Source: an uncultured Coprococcus sp. (GTDB taxonomy: Bacteria; Bacillota; Clostridia; Lachnospirales; Lachnospiraceae). Taken from it: a stretch of DNA of 51,378 nucleotides. The position numbers and the translations under genes were made by a program. The notes below the pieces were generated by a model, which saw only the letters and a list, made by a program, of their open reading frames with translations, was not told where the DNA came from and ran no database searches. Shown here in pieces: positions 1-8,003 of the stretch; position 1 is the stretch's first letter, and the number at the start of each line of letters is the position of its first letter. The stretch covers positions 1 to 51,378 of the forward strand of contig CANRQE010000013.1 of assembly GCA_947632705.1 (NCBI GenBank), given 5' to 3'.

Positions 1-98
1 ATTTTGGGCCACCATATGATGGCTTATTTGTGATGTTCAAATTTATACTCTATCCGCTACCTCTTAGTTTCAAACTTTTTCTCTTCCGGATGTAGTAT

Positions 99-800
99 TC
101 ATAGGTTTGATTCTCCTTGCAGCATATATCCTACTCCCCAGACGGTTTTGATCAATTCTGGATTGGATACATCTTTTTCAAGTTTCGTTCGAAGCCATCT
201 GATGTGAACGGTTAAAGTAGACGGTTCCACCTGAGAAAATGCTCCCCACACTTCATTTAAAATCTTCTCCTTTGGTAAGGCTATTCCTGCATGCTTTGTC
301 AGATATAACAGTAAATCATATTCCATAGGAGACAGAGATACCTGCTCCCCATTTCTGGTTACAGTCCGACTGGATTCATCTATAAGGATCCGGTTATCTT
401 CTCCCGCCTGTAACTCCCGAACCTTTGAAGCATTTCCATAGCCATAAGTTCTTCGAAGCAAGGAATTGATCCTGGACATTAACTCCTTTAAGGAAAATGG
501 TTTCGCCAGATAATCATCCCCACCCATATCCAGACCTATAATCTTATCATCCTCGCTCGTCCTTGCACTGACAAAAATCACAGGCACTTCTGATACACGT
601 CGCAGTTCCTCACACAACTCAAAACCAGTACCATCCGGCAAATTGATATCCAGTAATATCAATGCCACCTTTTCCCGTTCCAATAGTTCGTAGGTTTCTT
701 CTAAGTTGGTAACATGAAGTGCTTCATGCCCTTGATCCTCCAGCATATCTGCAATGATCATGGATAAATCCTGATCGTCATCTACTATTAGAATTTTCAT
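99..800 (-). CDS. OmpR-family DNA-binding response regulator
   Basis: Two-component response regulator of 233 aa. The receiver domain (about residues 1-118) has the acidic cluster VDDDQ, the phospho-acceptor D51 in LLDINLPDGTG, and the conserved Lys in AKPFS. A winged-helix trans_reg_C domain follows (about 140-228), ending in the usual KTVWGVGYM. The start at 800 is chosen because it begins with MKILIVDDD and has a GGAGAAAGGG ribosome site just upstream; an in-frame ATG at 830 would add ten unrelated residues. The cognate histidine kinase is not in the window and may lie just beyond position 1, since the gene reads leftward. The target is unknown. Confidence 0.93.
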   Translation of the reverse strand: MKILIVDDDQDLSMIIADMLEDQGHEALHVTNLEETYELLEREKVALILLDINLPDGTGFELCEELRRVSEVPVIFVSARTSEDDKIIGLDMGGDDYLAKPFSLKELMSRINSLLRRTYGYGNASKVRELQAGEDNRILIDESSRTVTRNGEQVSLSPMEYDLLLYLTKHAGIALPKEKILNEVWGAFSQVEPSTLTVHIRWLRTKLEKDVSNPELIKTVWGVGYMLQGESNL

Positions 801-935
801 GTTGTGACCCTTTCTCCAGTATACTTGCATCTCTCAACTCATGTGTGACTATGCTTTTATTTTGCTTCAATTCAACCATCCATACACTGCTTATTTTGAT
901 TCTACCATTTTCATCTCCATAATAAAAGTGGAGAT

Positions 936-1979
936 TTAATTCCCAATCTCCACTCCTGTATAATAATATTTTAAAATTGTAATGTAATCCTCACCTTTTT
1001 TTGCCAGAGCATTTGCTCCATATAAGGATAGCCCTACGCAGGAACCTTCCCCGATTGTAATGATCCTGAAGTTGCCGTCCACTAAGTCAATATGAAAATT
1101 TGTTGACGGAAGATCCATGACCCCGGCAAATTCTTCTCCTGACATAACAGTTCCAAATACATTGACCTTTTTTGCAAAGCCCGAAGTCGTCGCTTCTATT
1201 ACTTTTAATGCCGCCGGATCAATATCTGCCTCGGCCGTTTCCGTATTGCCGCCGGACTGTTCGGGCACATCCTGCTGCTTCCCCTCATTCTGATTTTCAC
1301 CTGAATCCGTATCAAAAGCCTGATATCCTTTATCTGAAAATATTTTCTTGATCCTGATTTCACTGTACATGGCAGAAACGGAAAAATTATCTGCCTCTAT
1401 ATCCATGCTGCTTTCCACGCTTTGCAGATAGGGCAGATCAATCCCGTAAATTTCGGATGCACTGGCTGTATTTCCTACACTGATCCTGTGATACATCGGT
1501 ACAATACAGTCTGATGAATAAGTTATCACCTGCCCTTCGGTCTCTGCAACTGCCTGATAGATCCGATACAGATTCGCTTCATAGCCGCTCCCCCACATTT
1601 GTCTCAAATCCCCGTCTTCATATCGTATCTCGATCAGCTGATCCTCATTAATCAGACGTGCGCCGCTGTCCGTATAAGTATCTGCATTCTCGTTCATTTG
1701 ATAATAAATGGAAGTCCGGATAATCACCGCCATGGTTTTAAGCATTTCATCTTCCCATGACAAATCGGCCTGTCCGGCCAGCGTATATACTACATATTCC
1801 TCGACATCAATCAGTTCATATTCTCCCTGACTGTAAATGCATACGCTTCTTCCGCTTTTTAACCCTTTGATATCCACCTTTTCCTGATAATTACCTGTCT
1901 GAAAAATACTGGTAATGATATATGGTATGGCAAATGCAGCTACAAGCCCCGCACAGATCATAATTATTTTTTCACCCAT
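936..1979 (-). CDS. SpoIID/LytB-like protein with substituted catalytic residue
   Basis: 347-aa protein with an N-terminal membrane anchor (about residues 5-24) and an extracytoplasmic SpoIID domain split by a Gln/Glu/Pro-rich linker (about 225-255). SpoIID is a lytic transglycosylase that trims glycan strands during engulfment in sporulation. Seen here: the family block around the catalytic site aligns without gaps (VEEYVV...LKTMAVIIRT), but the Glu of the usual AAEMP is Gln in AGQADL. The end motif GHGVGMSQYGA reads GSCVGLSLYGA. The protein therefore keeps the fold but probably not the enzyme activity. Start supported by GGGGAA upstream. It may be a divergent paralog with a scaffolding role; the canonical spoIID with its spoIIQ/spoIIID neighbours is not here. 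Confidence 0.8.
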   Translation of the reverse strand: MGEKIIMICAGLVAAFAIPYIITSIFQTGNYQEKVDIKGLKSGRSVCIYSQGEYELIDVEEYVVYTLAGQADLSWEDEMLKTMAVIIRTSIYYQMNENADTYTDSGARLINEDQLIEIRYEDGDLRQMWGSGYEANLYRIYQAVAETEGQVITYSSDCIVPMYHRISVGNTASASEIYGIDLPYLQSVESSMDIEADNFSVSAMYSEIRIKKIFSDKGYQAFDTDSGENQNEGKQQDVPEQSGGNTETAEADIDPAALKVIEATTSGFAKKVNVFGTVMSGEEFAGVMDLPSTNFHIDLVDGNFRIITIGEGSCVGLSLYGANALAKKGEDYITILKYYYTGVEIGN

Positions 1980-2086
1980 ATAAATTCCCCGTTCTGTTTT
2001 TCTGTATCCGGTCTATCAGTGCTGTAATTGGCAGCTTGTTTTACATCACCTGATGCTGCCGGCGTGTCCTTCTATAACCATTCTAT

Positions 2087-3064
2087 TCATTGATTACCTG
2101 AAATATGAAAAAAATCCGATCGATTGATCCAGGCCGTTGAGGCATCCATTGCTGTACGGCAGGCTTTTGTTTGATCAAGAGAATTTAACATGACAAAATC
2201 ATGAATCATTCCCTGTACACGGATTGCCGTAACCGGTACCCCGGCAAGGCGCAGTCTTTCTCCAAAAGCCTCGCCTTCGCTGCGAAGTACATCCGCCTGT
2301 CCATTGATGATCATTGTTTCCGGTAACCCCTTCAGGCAGTCAAGATTTGCCCGAAGCGGAGATGCCGTGATCTGGTTTCTGTCCGCTTCACAGGTCGTAT
2401 ATTGCTGCCAGAACCATTGCATTCCGGCACGATACAGATAGTAATCAACGGCAAACTGCCTATAGGATGGCGTATCAAAACAGGCATTGGTAACCGGATA
2501 ATATAACAACATTTTTCGAAGCTTCGGTCCACCGTTCTTTTTTATCATTAACGCCATTGCAATTGCCATATTGCCTCCTACACTGTCTCCTGCAATCATT
2601 AAAGTACTTTTGTTAAGACAAACATTTTCATCCCCGATTATTTTCCGGATATTTGATAATATGTAATAACATTGCTCAATTGCCACCGGATATTTTGCCT
2701 CCGGCGACAAAGAATATTCCGGAAATACAACCAGGGAATTTGTCCTTGCAGCAAGCTCCCTGACAAGCTTCTCATGCGTATGGAAGCTTCCAAATACCCA
2801 TCCGGCTCCATGAATATAGAAAATTACATTTTGAACCGGCTGCGGACACTCCGGGGAAATAAAATAGACAGAAACGGCACCCCATCTCCCGGTATGAATT
2901 TCAGCAATTGAAATATTGGCAGGATATTTGTATACAGGTGTATCCTGCGCCTCCTCCAATACTTTTCTTCCCTGCTCCGGAGGAAGCGTAAATATAAGCG
3001 GCGGAATCGCACTCTGATCACATACAATTTCTGCTGCCTTTTCCAAAGGTACGCATCGTTTCAT
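2087..3064 (-). CDS. Alpha/beta hydrolase, acetyl-esterase / HSL family
   Basis: 325-aa cytoplasmic alpha/beta hydrolase of the hormone-sensitive-lipase (family IV esterase) type. Visible family marks are the oxyanion-hole motif HGAGW (residues 85-89, normally HGGG/HGGGW), the nucleophile elbow GDSVGG with Ser161, an acid Asp near 258 (NGQADVL) and the catalytic His near 288 (MIHDF). It likely hydrolyses short-chain acyl esters; the natural substrate cannot be read. The start has a clear AAGGAGA site. There is no signal peptide. It precedes the SpoIID-like gene on the same strand with a gap of about 107 bp, so co-transcription is possible but not shown. Confidence 0.88.
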   Translation of the reverse strand: MKRCVPLEKAAEIVCDQSAIPPLIFTLPPEQGRKVLEEAQDTPVYKYPANISIAEIHTGRWGAVSVYFISPECPQPVQNVIFYIHGAGWVFGSFHTHEKLVRELAARTNSLVVFPEYSLSPEAKYPVAIEQCYYILSNIRKIIGDENVCLNKSTLMIAGDSVGGNMAIAMALMIKKNGGPKLRKMLLYYPVTNACFDTPSYRQFAVDYYLYRAGMQWFWQQYTTCEADRNQITASPLRANLDCLKGLPETMIINGQADVLRSEGEAFGERLRLAGVPVTAIRVQGMIHDFVMLNSLDQTKACRTAMDASTAWINRSDFFHISGNQ

Positions 3065-3121
3065 AAAATTCTCCTTACACTGCTTACTCTCATATAAGAA
3101 TATGCAAATACGTTCTGATTC

Positions 3122-3150
3122 TTGACAAACTTTAAAATCCGTACTATGAT
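3122..3150 (+). promoter_or_regulatory. Sigma-A promoter of the cold-shock gene
   Basis: TTGACA (3122-3127), a 17-bp spacer and TATGAT (3145-3150) form a near-consensus vegetative promoter. The start codon lies about 187 bp downstream, giving an unusually long leader, as is typical of temperature-responsive csp mRNAs. Confidence 0.8.
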
Positions 3151-3336
3151 GTGAGAGTATTCAAGATAAGTTAACTATGAACTCGTTGATATGCAGTCAT
3201 TGTAATTTTCAGGATGCATATGAACGATTTTTTTATGTATTAGGAATCCAATGTTTTTCTATTATATGAGGCTTGCTTTATTGGGTACACAAAGGAGCAA
3301 TGCTCCGGAATATATTTTTTTACAGGAGGTACCCTC

Positions 3337-3552
3337 ATGAACAACGGTACAGTAAAATGGTTTAATGCAGAGAAGGGATATGGTTTTATTTCCAATGACG
3401 AGACCGCAGAAGAGGTATTCGTACATTTCTCAGCAATCGTAGGAGAAGGCTACAAAACATTAAAGGAAGGTCAGAAAGTGACTTATGAAGTAGAGGCAGA
3501 TCCAAAAGATGCGGCAAAGAAAAGAGCGGCAAACGTAATCGCTGTTCAATAA
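3337..3552 (+). CDS. csp: Cold-shock protein (CspA family)
   Basis: 71-aa single cold-shock domain with both RNA-binding motifs: RNP1 (KGYGFI) and RNP2 (VFVHF). It starts with the family hallmark [11 protein letters not shown]. These proteins bind single-stranded RNA/DNA and melt secondary structure, helping translation at low temperature and in stationary phase. Ribosome site ACAGGAGG lies 8 bp before the ATG. The gene is monocistronic: it has its own promoter about 190 bp upstream and a strong hairpin terminator about 40 bp downstream. Which of several csp paralogs this is cannot be told. Confidence 0.96.
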   Translation: MNNGTVKWFNAEKGYGFISNDETAEEVFVHFSAIVGEGYKTLKEGQKVTYEVEADPKDAAKKRAANVIAVQ

Positions 3553-3593
3553 GTGACAAACAGCCCTGACGTTCTTTGTCATATTCAGACATG

Positions 3594-3660
3594 AAAAAGC
3601 CGCCGGCCGGCAGCCTGTATGATGAACAATCCTCATATGACTGCCGGCCGGTGGCTTTTT
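3594..3660. terminator. Bidirectional terminator between csp and glgP
   Basis: A 20-bp stem (left arm 3594-3613, right arm 3641-3660) with a GC-rich core is bounded by five A on the left and five T on the right, so it can end transcription of csp on the plus strand and glgP on the minus strand. The loop is about 27 nt. Confidence 0.9.
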
Positions 3661-3677
3661 ATCTTCTGTCAGAAAAA

Positions 3678-6119
3678 TTATAATGTCACTTTTACTTTCT
3701 TTAAGTTCCAAATTTCCTTTGCATACTGTTCGATGGTTCTGTCTGATGAGAACTTACCTGCACATGTCGTATTTAACATAGCCATCTTTGCCCATTTCTT
3801 CTCATCTCTGTACGCAGCATCTACCTTCAGGTGCGCTTCTGCATAGGAGTCAAAATCCTTCAAAATAAAGTAAACATCCTCTTTGGTCAGGGAATCATAC
3901 AAATCCCTGAAACGATCCGGATCATCCGGCGCAAAGGTTCCGTTAATCAACTGGGTCAGAACAGTCCTGACTGCCTGATTATTGTTGTAGATATCCATCG
4001 GGTTATATCCGCCCTCACGCTCATACTTCATAACCTCATCTGCTGACAGGCCGAAAATGATGGCGTTCTCTTCTCCAACCTCTTCTACAATTTCCACATT
4101 TGCGCCATCCATTGTACCAAGGGTTACGGCACCATTTAGCATGAACTTCATGTTACCGGTACCGGAAGCCTCTCTGGATGCTGTAGAAATCTGCTCGCTG
4201 ACATCTGCTGCTGCAAAGATCATCTCAGCATTGGAGACACGATAATTTTCAATAAATACTACCTTAATCTTTCCGTCAATAGATTCATCATTGTTTACAA
4301 CATCTGCAACGGAATTGATCAGCTTGATGATCAGCTTTGCTCTCTTATAACCGGCAGACGCCTTTGCTCCAAAGATAAAGGTTCTCGGATACATATCGAA
4401 ATCCGGCTCCGTTTTTAACCGGTTGTACAGATGCATAACATGAAGGATATTCAAAAGCTGTCTCTTATATTCATGCAGTCTCTTAACCTGAACATCGAAA
4501 ATAGAACGGGGATCTACGTCTATACCGTTGTATTCCTTGATATATCTTGCCAGACGGATTTTGTTCTGATACTTGATATTCATAAACTCCTGCTGGCACT
4601 TTTCATCATTGACATAGACCTTCAGTTTCTTTAAATGTGTCAGCTTTGTAATCCATTCATCCCCAATCTTATCTGTAATCCAGCTTGCAAGCAGCGGATT
4701 TCCATGTAATAAGAACCGTCTCTGCGTGATACCATTGGTCTTATTATTGAACTGTTCCGGTCTCATCTCATAGAAATCCTTCAGTTCACGTTTCTTCAGG
4801 ATTTCCGTATGAAGCGCTGCAACGCCGTTTACAGAATAAGAACCTGCGATAGCAAGATGCGCCATCTTGACCTGACCGTCATAAAGAATCGCCATACTCT
4901 TGACCTTCTCCTGATTTCCCGGATACATGCTCTGTATTTTTAAGACAAATCTTCTGTTGATCTCTTCAACAATCTGATAAATACGAGGGAGCAGTCTTGA
5001 GAATAACTCAATCGGCCATTTCTCTAATGCTTCCGACATAATTGTATGATTCGTATATGCACAGGTTCTGCATGTGATATCCCATGCATCATCCCATTCC
5101 AGACATTCTTCATCCATTAAAATCCTCATAAGCTCAGCAACGGTAACCGTCGGATGTGTATCGTTCATCTGGAATGTAACCTTATCCGGCAGCTTATGGA
5201 TATCAGAATTATTTTCCTTGAATTTCAGAATTGCTCTCTGGACAGAAGCTGATATAAAGAAATACTGCTGTCTGAGTCTCAGCTCCTTACCTGCATAGTG
5301 GTTATCATTCGGGTAAAGAACCTCGACAATTGTTTTTGCAAGGTTCTGCTGCTCAACAGCTTTCTGATATTCGCCCTTATCAAAGGAGTCCAGATTGAAT
5401 TCCTGAATTGCCTCGGCATCCCAGATCCTCAATGTATTAACAACATTATTTCCGTATCCGATTACAGGCAGATCATACGGTACTGCACGAATGGACTGAT
5501 AACCTTCCTGAATAAAGTGGTTCTTTCCTTCCCGGTTTTCTACTCTGACATATCCGCCGAACTTTACTTCTACCGCATATTCCGCACGTTTCATCTCAAA
5601 CGGATTTCCATCCTTTAACCAGTCATCCGGAAGCTCTACCTGATATCCGTCTTTGATACCCTGCTTAAACATACCATAACGATATCTGATACCACAGCCA
5701 TATGCCGGATATCCAAGTGTTGCAAGAGAATCAAGGAAGCAGGCGGCAAGACGGCCCAGACCACCGTTTCCAAGCGCCGCATCCGGCTCCTGGTCTTCGA
5801 TCACATTTAAGTCAAAGCCCAATTCATCCAATGCCTCCTTTACGGCATCATAATAGGTCAGATTGATCAGATTATTACCTAAAGCTCTTCCCATCAGGAA
5901 TTCCATGGATAAATAATAAACCGTTTTTACATTTTTCTTTTCATACTCTTTGTGAGTTGCAATCCATCTGTCAATAATATCGTCTTTTACGGCATAGCTG
6001 ACAGCCTGAAAAATCTGCTGTGGGGTTGCTTCCTCAATAGATTTACGATAGAGTGTTTTTACATTCGTAATGACCTCTTTTTTGAAGCCTTCCTTATCGA
6101 AATCCGCTAACATCTTCAT
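3678..6119 (-). CDS. glgP: Glycogen/maltodextrin phosphorylase
   Basis: 813-aa GT35 phosphorylase, full family length. It releases glucose-1-phosphate from alpha-1,4-glucan ends using phosphate and pyridoxal phosphate. The PLP-binding Lys lies near residue 657 in GTGNMKFMLNG, and the N-terminal phosphorylase block NGGLGRLAACFLDSLA is intact. Start chosen at the ATG behind AAGGAGG. It has its own promoter about 100 bp upstream (6220-6248) and shares the terminator with csp, so it appears monocistronic. The phosphoglucomutase at 19-21 kb would feed its product into glycolysis. Glycogen versus maltodextrin preference cannot be told. Confidence 0.97.
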   Translation of the reverse strand: MKMLADFDKEGFKKEVITNVKTLYRKSIEEATPQQIFQAVSYAVKDDIIDRWIATHKEYEKKNVKTVYYLSMEFLMGRALGNNLINLTYYDAVKEALDELGFDLNVIEDQEPDAALGNGGLGRLAACFLDSLATLGYPAYGCGIRYRYGMFKQGIKDGYQVELPDDWLKDGNPFEMKRAEYAVEVKFGGYVRVENREGKNHFIQEGYQSIRAVPYDLPVIGYGNNVVNTLRIWDAEAIQEFNLDSFDKGEYQKAVEQQNLAKTIVEVLYPNDNHYAGKELRLRQQYFFISASVQRAILKFKENNSDIHKLPDKVTFQMNDTHPTVTVAELMRILMDEECLEWDDAWDITCRTCAYTNHTIMSEALEKWPIELFSRLLPRIYQIVEEINRRFVLKIQSMYPGNQEKVKSMAILYDGQVKMAHLAIAGSYSVNGVAALHTEILKKRELKDFYEMRPEQFNNKTNGITQRRFLLHGNPLLASWITDKIGDEWITKLTHLKKLKVYVNDEKCQQEFMNIKYQNKIRLARYIKEYNGIDVDPRSIFDVQVKRLHEYKRQLLNILHVMHLYNRLKTEPDFDMYPRTFIFGAKASAGYKRAKLIIKLINSVADVVNNDESIDGKIKVVFIENYRVSNAEMIFAAADVSEQISTASREASGTGNMKFMLNGAVTLGTMDGANVEIVEEVGEENAIIFGLSADEVMKYEREGGYNPMDIYNNNQAVRTVLTQLINGTFAPDDPDRFRDLYDSLTKEDVYFILKDFDSYAEAHLKVDAAYRDEKKWAKMAMLNTTCAGKFSSDRTIEQYAKEIWNLKKVKVTL

Positions 6120-6219
6120 TTATAATATCCTCCTTGAATAACATTTACCAAATAACAACACAGGACATCGTCCGTTACGTTCTTTGTATGAATTCTGACC
6201 TTAAGTCATATCCTGTTTA

Positions 6220-6248
6220 ATATTATCAAAAATATACTTAATTCTCAA
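6220..6248 (-). promoter_or_regulatory. Sigma-A promoter of glgP
   Basis: On the minus strand TTGAGA (6243-6248), a 17-bp spacer and TAATAT (6220-6225). Predicted start near 6213, giving a leader of about 95 nt. The remaining divergent gap up to the racemase start (6249-6448) is A/T-rich; I see no second clear promoter in it. Confidence 0.7.
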
Positions 6249-6448
6249 TATGTGTATTTATTTTTGTTAGAAACTACCTAAAAATCAGAAAAAGGTCAAA
6301 TAAAACTAACAAAATGACAATAGAAAACAAGATTCAGTATCCTGTTTTGATGCCTTTTTGTTTCACTTTTGCTCTGTTTCTGCTACAAATATGATGTCTC
6401 TGCGTGCTACTTTTCTATACAGAATCATGAAATATGGGAGGAGCATAT

Positions 6449-7549
6449 ATGCCAACACTATATATCGATCAAAAAGCACTGATAAAAAATATTAAGATAA
6501 CAAAGCAGCTTGCGGGAGATGCAAAAATAATCGGAATTGTAAAAGAAAATGGATACGGACTGGGGCTTCTCCCCTTTTCACAGCTTCTAATGGAGTGTGG
6601 AATCGAAACCCTGGCGGTATCAAGTATTGAAGAAGCAATTTCTCTCCGTGAATCCGGCATAAGGTGCGATATTCTCCTGCTTTGCCCTCTTTACAAGAAA
6701 ACAGATATCCTGGAAGCATTCCGCCATGATGTAATACTGAATATTGCCTCCCCCGCCTGTGGTCGTCTGGCAGAACAGGTGGCAGAAGAAGCCTCCATCT
6801 GGAATGAAGCACATCTTTGCATTGATACCGGATTTGGCCGCTATGGTTTCTCATATGAGGATACGGAAGGCATCCTGGATATTGTCAAACATATGAGGCA
6901 TATTGAAATAACCGGTATCTATTCTCATTTCTATGCCTCTGCCTGCAAAAGAAAAAAGCCCACCATTAAACAATTTAAACGATTCACTTCCCTTTGTGAT
7001 GCTTTGGAAGAACATTCTGTTTTTATCGGTACCCGGCATATTGCAGCTTCCTGCGGTCTGTTAAAATTTCCTGAAACCCGACTGGACGCCGTCCGCATTG
7101 GTTCCGCCTTTCTCGGCAGGCTCCCCTTTTCTAATCAATGGGGATACCAGCCAATTGGAGAATTAAAAGCAGCTGTCTCTGACATCCATACTCTTCCAAC
7201 GGGACAGGGCATTGGATATGGGCATTCCTATATTGCAAAGAAAAAAACTACCATTGCCATTGTTTCCGCAGGCTATTCCCATGGTTTAGGAGTACATCGT
7301 ACCATGGACAATCCAAAGATAAAAAATATACCGGGAGCAATCTGTCATTTTTTCAAAAAGATTTTGTTTCCAAAACGTATATACGCCCTTTATCAGGATC
7401 AGACTTTTCCTGTGATTGGAAAAATCGGAATGAATTCCTGTATGATCGACATCACCGGTACTGATATTCAGATTGGAGATATTGTAAGTCTCCCTGTCAA
7501 CCCGATTTTCGTGGACAGCAGCATAGAAAGACAATACAGCATATCATAA
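6449..7549 (+). CDS. Alanine racemase family protein with missing C-terminus
   Basis: 366-aa PLP-dependent alanine-racemase-like protein. The PLP Lys is in VKENGYGLG (canonical VKANAYGHG), and the second-subunit catalytic Tyr fits GQGIGYGHSY. Two things are odd. The conserved C-terminal active-site block (normally CMDQ) reads GMNSCMID, with Asn for Asp. The protein also stops shortly after GDIVSL, some 30-40 residues before the usual end, so the last conserved Tyr region is absent. The final 16-20 codons run antisense to a probable agrB remnant. Start set at 6449 behind GGGAGGAG. It may be a decayed racemase or a divergent amino-acid racemase; activity is doubtful. Confidence 0.75.
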   Translation: MPTLYIDQKALIKNIKITKQLAGDAKIIGIVKENGYGLGLLPFSQLLMECGIETLAVSSIEEAISLRESGIRCDILLLCPLYKKTDILEAFRHDVILNIASPACGRLAEQVAEEASIWNEAHLCIDTGFGRYGFSYEDTEGILDIVKHMRHIEITGIYSHFYASACKRKKPTIKQFKRFTSLCDALEEHSVFIGTRHIAASCGLLKFPETRLDAVRIGSAFLGRLPFSNQWGYQPIGELKAAVSDIHTLPTGQGIGYGHSYIAKKKTTIAIVSAGYSHGLGVHRTMDNPKIKNIPGAICHFFKKILFPKRIYALYQDQTFPVIGKIGMNSCMIDITGTDIQIGDIVSLPVNPIFVDSSIERQYSIS

Positions 7550-7811
7550 GACTTTTCTATTCCATGCCATATTGGGGGACTTGCAGCGCCAATTCGGATT
7601 ATGATCAGCACTGAAACTATCAGCATTCCAAACATCACCCATATGTGCACCATCCTGACAGAATATACCCATAAAACAAATATAAGATATATCCCTATGG
7701 AAGAGCATAGACAGCTTTTTGAAAAACGTAAATATACATATCCCGGTTTTCCTGTAAAAGATAACTGTCCATGATAAGTCTGTCTACCAGTCTGGTTGCA
7801 ATTTTCTCCAT
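7490..7811 (-). pseudogene. Probable agrB (accessory gene regulator B) remnant
   Basis: From an ATG at 7811, with GGAGG at 7822-7826, the minus strand encodes 38 aa resembling the AgrB N-terminus (starts MEKIATRLVDRL; then QENRDMYIYVFQKAV, compare the family's EEDREIYxYGL) before a stop at 7695. A shifted frame then gives a hydrophobic segment (LIVSVLIIIRIGAASPP) followed by IEKSYDMLYCLS. This resembles the AgrB C-terminal transmembrane segment and its A-P-x-x-x-P-N-x-P tail. The middle, with the catalytic His/Cys, is missing. It reads as an internally deleted, frameshifted membrane endopeptidase of a peptide quorum-sensing system. The 3' part overlaps the end of the racemase gene in antisense. 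Family assignment is by eye, so moderate. No intact gene fills 7550-8003. Confidence 0.45.
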
Positions 7812-7834
7812 ATGAATTGTACCTCCATATATAA

Positions 7835-7900
7835 ATTCTAAAAAAAATTAAAATAAAAACAACCCATATTGCAGAATTGGAACAAATCTTGCAGAATTGG
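7835..7900 (-). promoter_or_regulatory. Paired LytTR-type boxes and promoter of the agrB remnant
   Basis: TTGCAGAATTGG occurs twice (7869-7880 and 7889-7900), exactly 20 bp apart. On the minus strand this is CCAATTCTGCAA, close to the VirR/AgrA (LytTR) box type CCAGTTNTNCAC, in tandem about two helical turns apart. A possible -10 TAGAAT lies at 7835-7840. The boxes are placed as expected for an activator in front of an agr promoter. Confidence 0.55.
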
Positions 7901-7941
7901 GAAAAAAATGGTCTAAAAAACAAAAAAATGAATCCAGCAGA

Positions 7942-7970
7942 CAAAAAACCCGGCAGCCGAAGCTGCCGGG
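7942..7970 (-). terminator. Rho-independent terminator of ileS
   Basis: Nine-base-pair GC-rich stem (7949-7957 with 7962-7970), followed on the minus strand by a T-run (7943-7948). It lies about 35 bp past the ileS stop codon. Confidence 0.88.
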
Positions 7971-8003
7971 AAATGTCAAATATAAATAAATCCATAAAAT
8001 ATT

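Noticed and set aside
7468..7995. Continuous 175-codon minus-strand frame read as one intact membrane protein
   Set aside because: Its start has no ribosome site and its first third is low-complexity. Only part of the frame resembles AgrB, and the better N-terminus is in another frame with its own ribosome site, so it is treated as a remnant.
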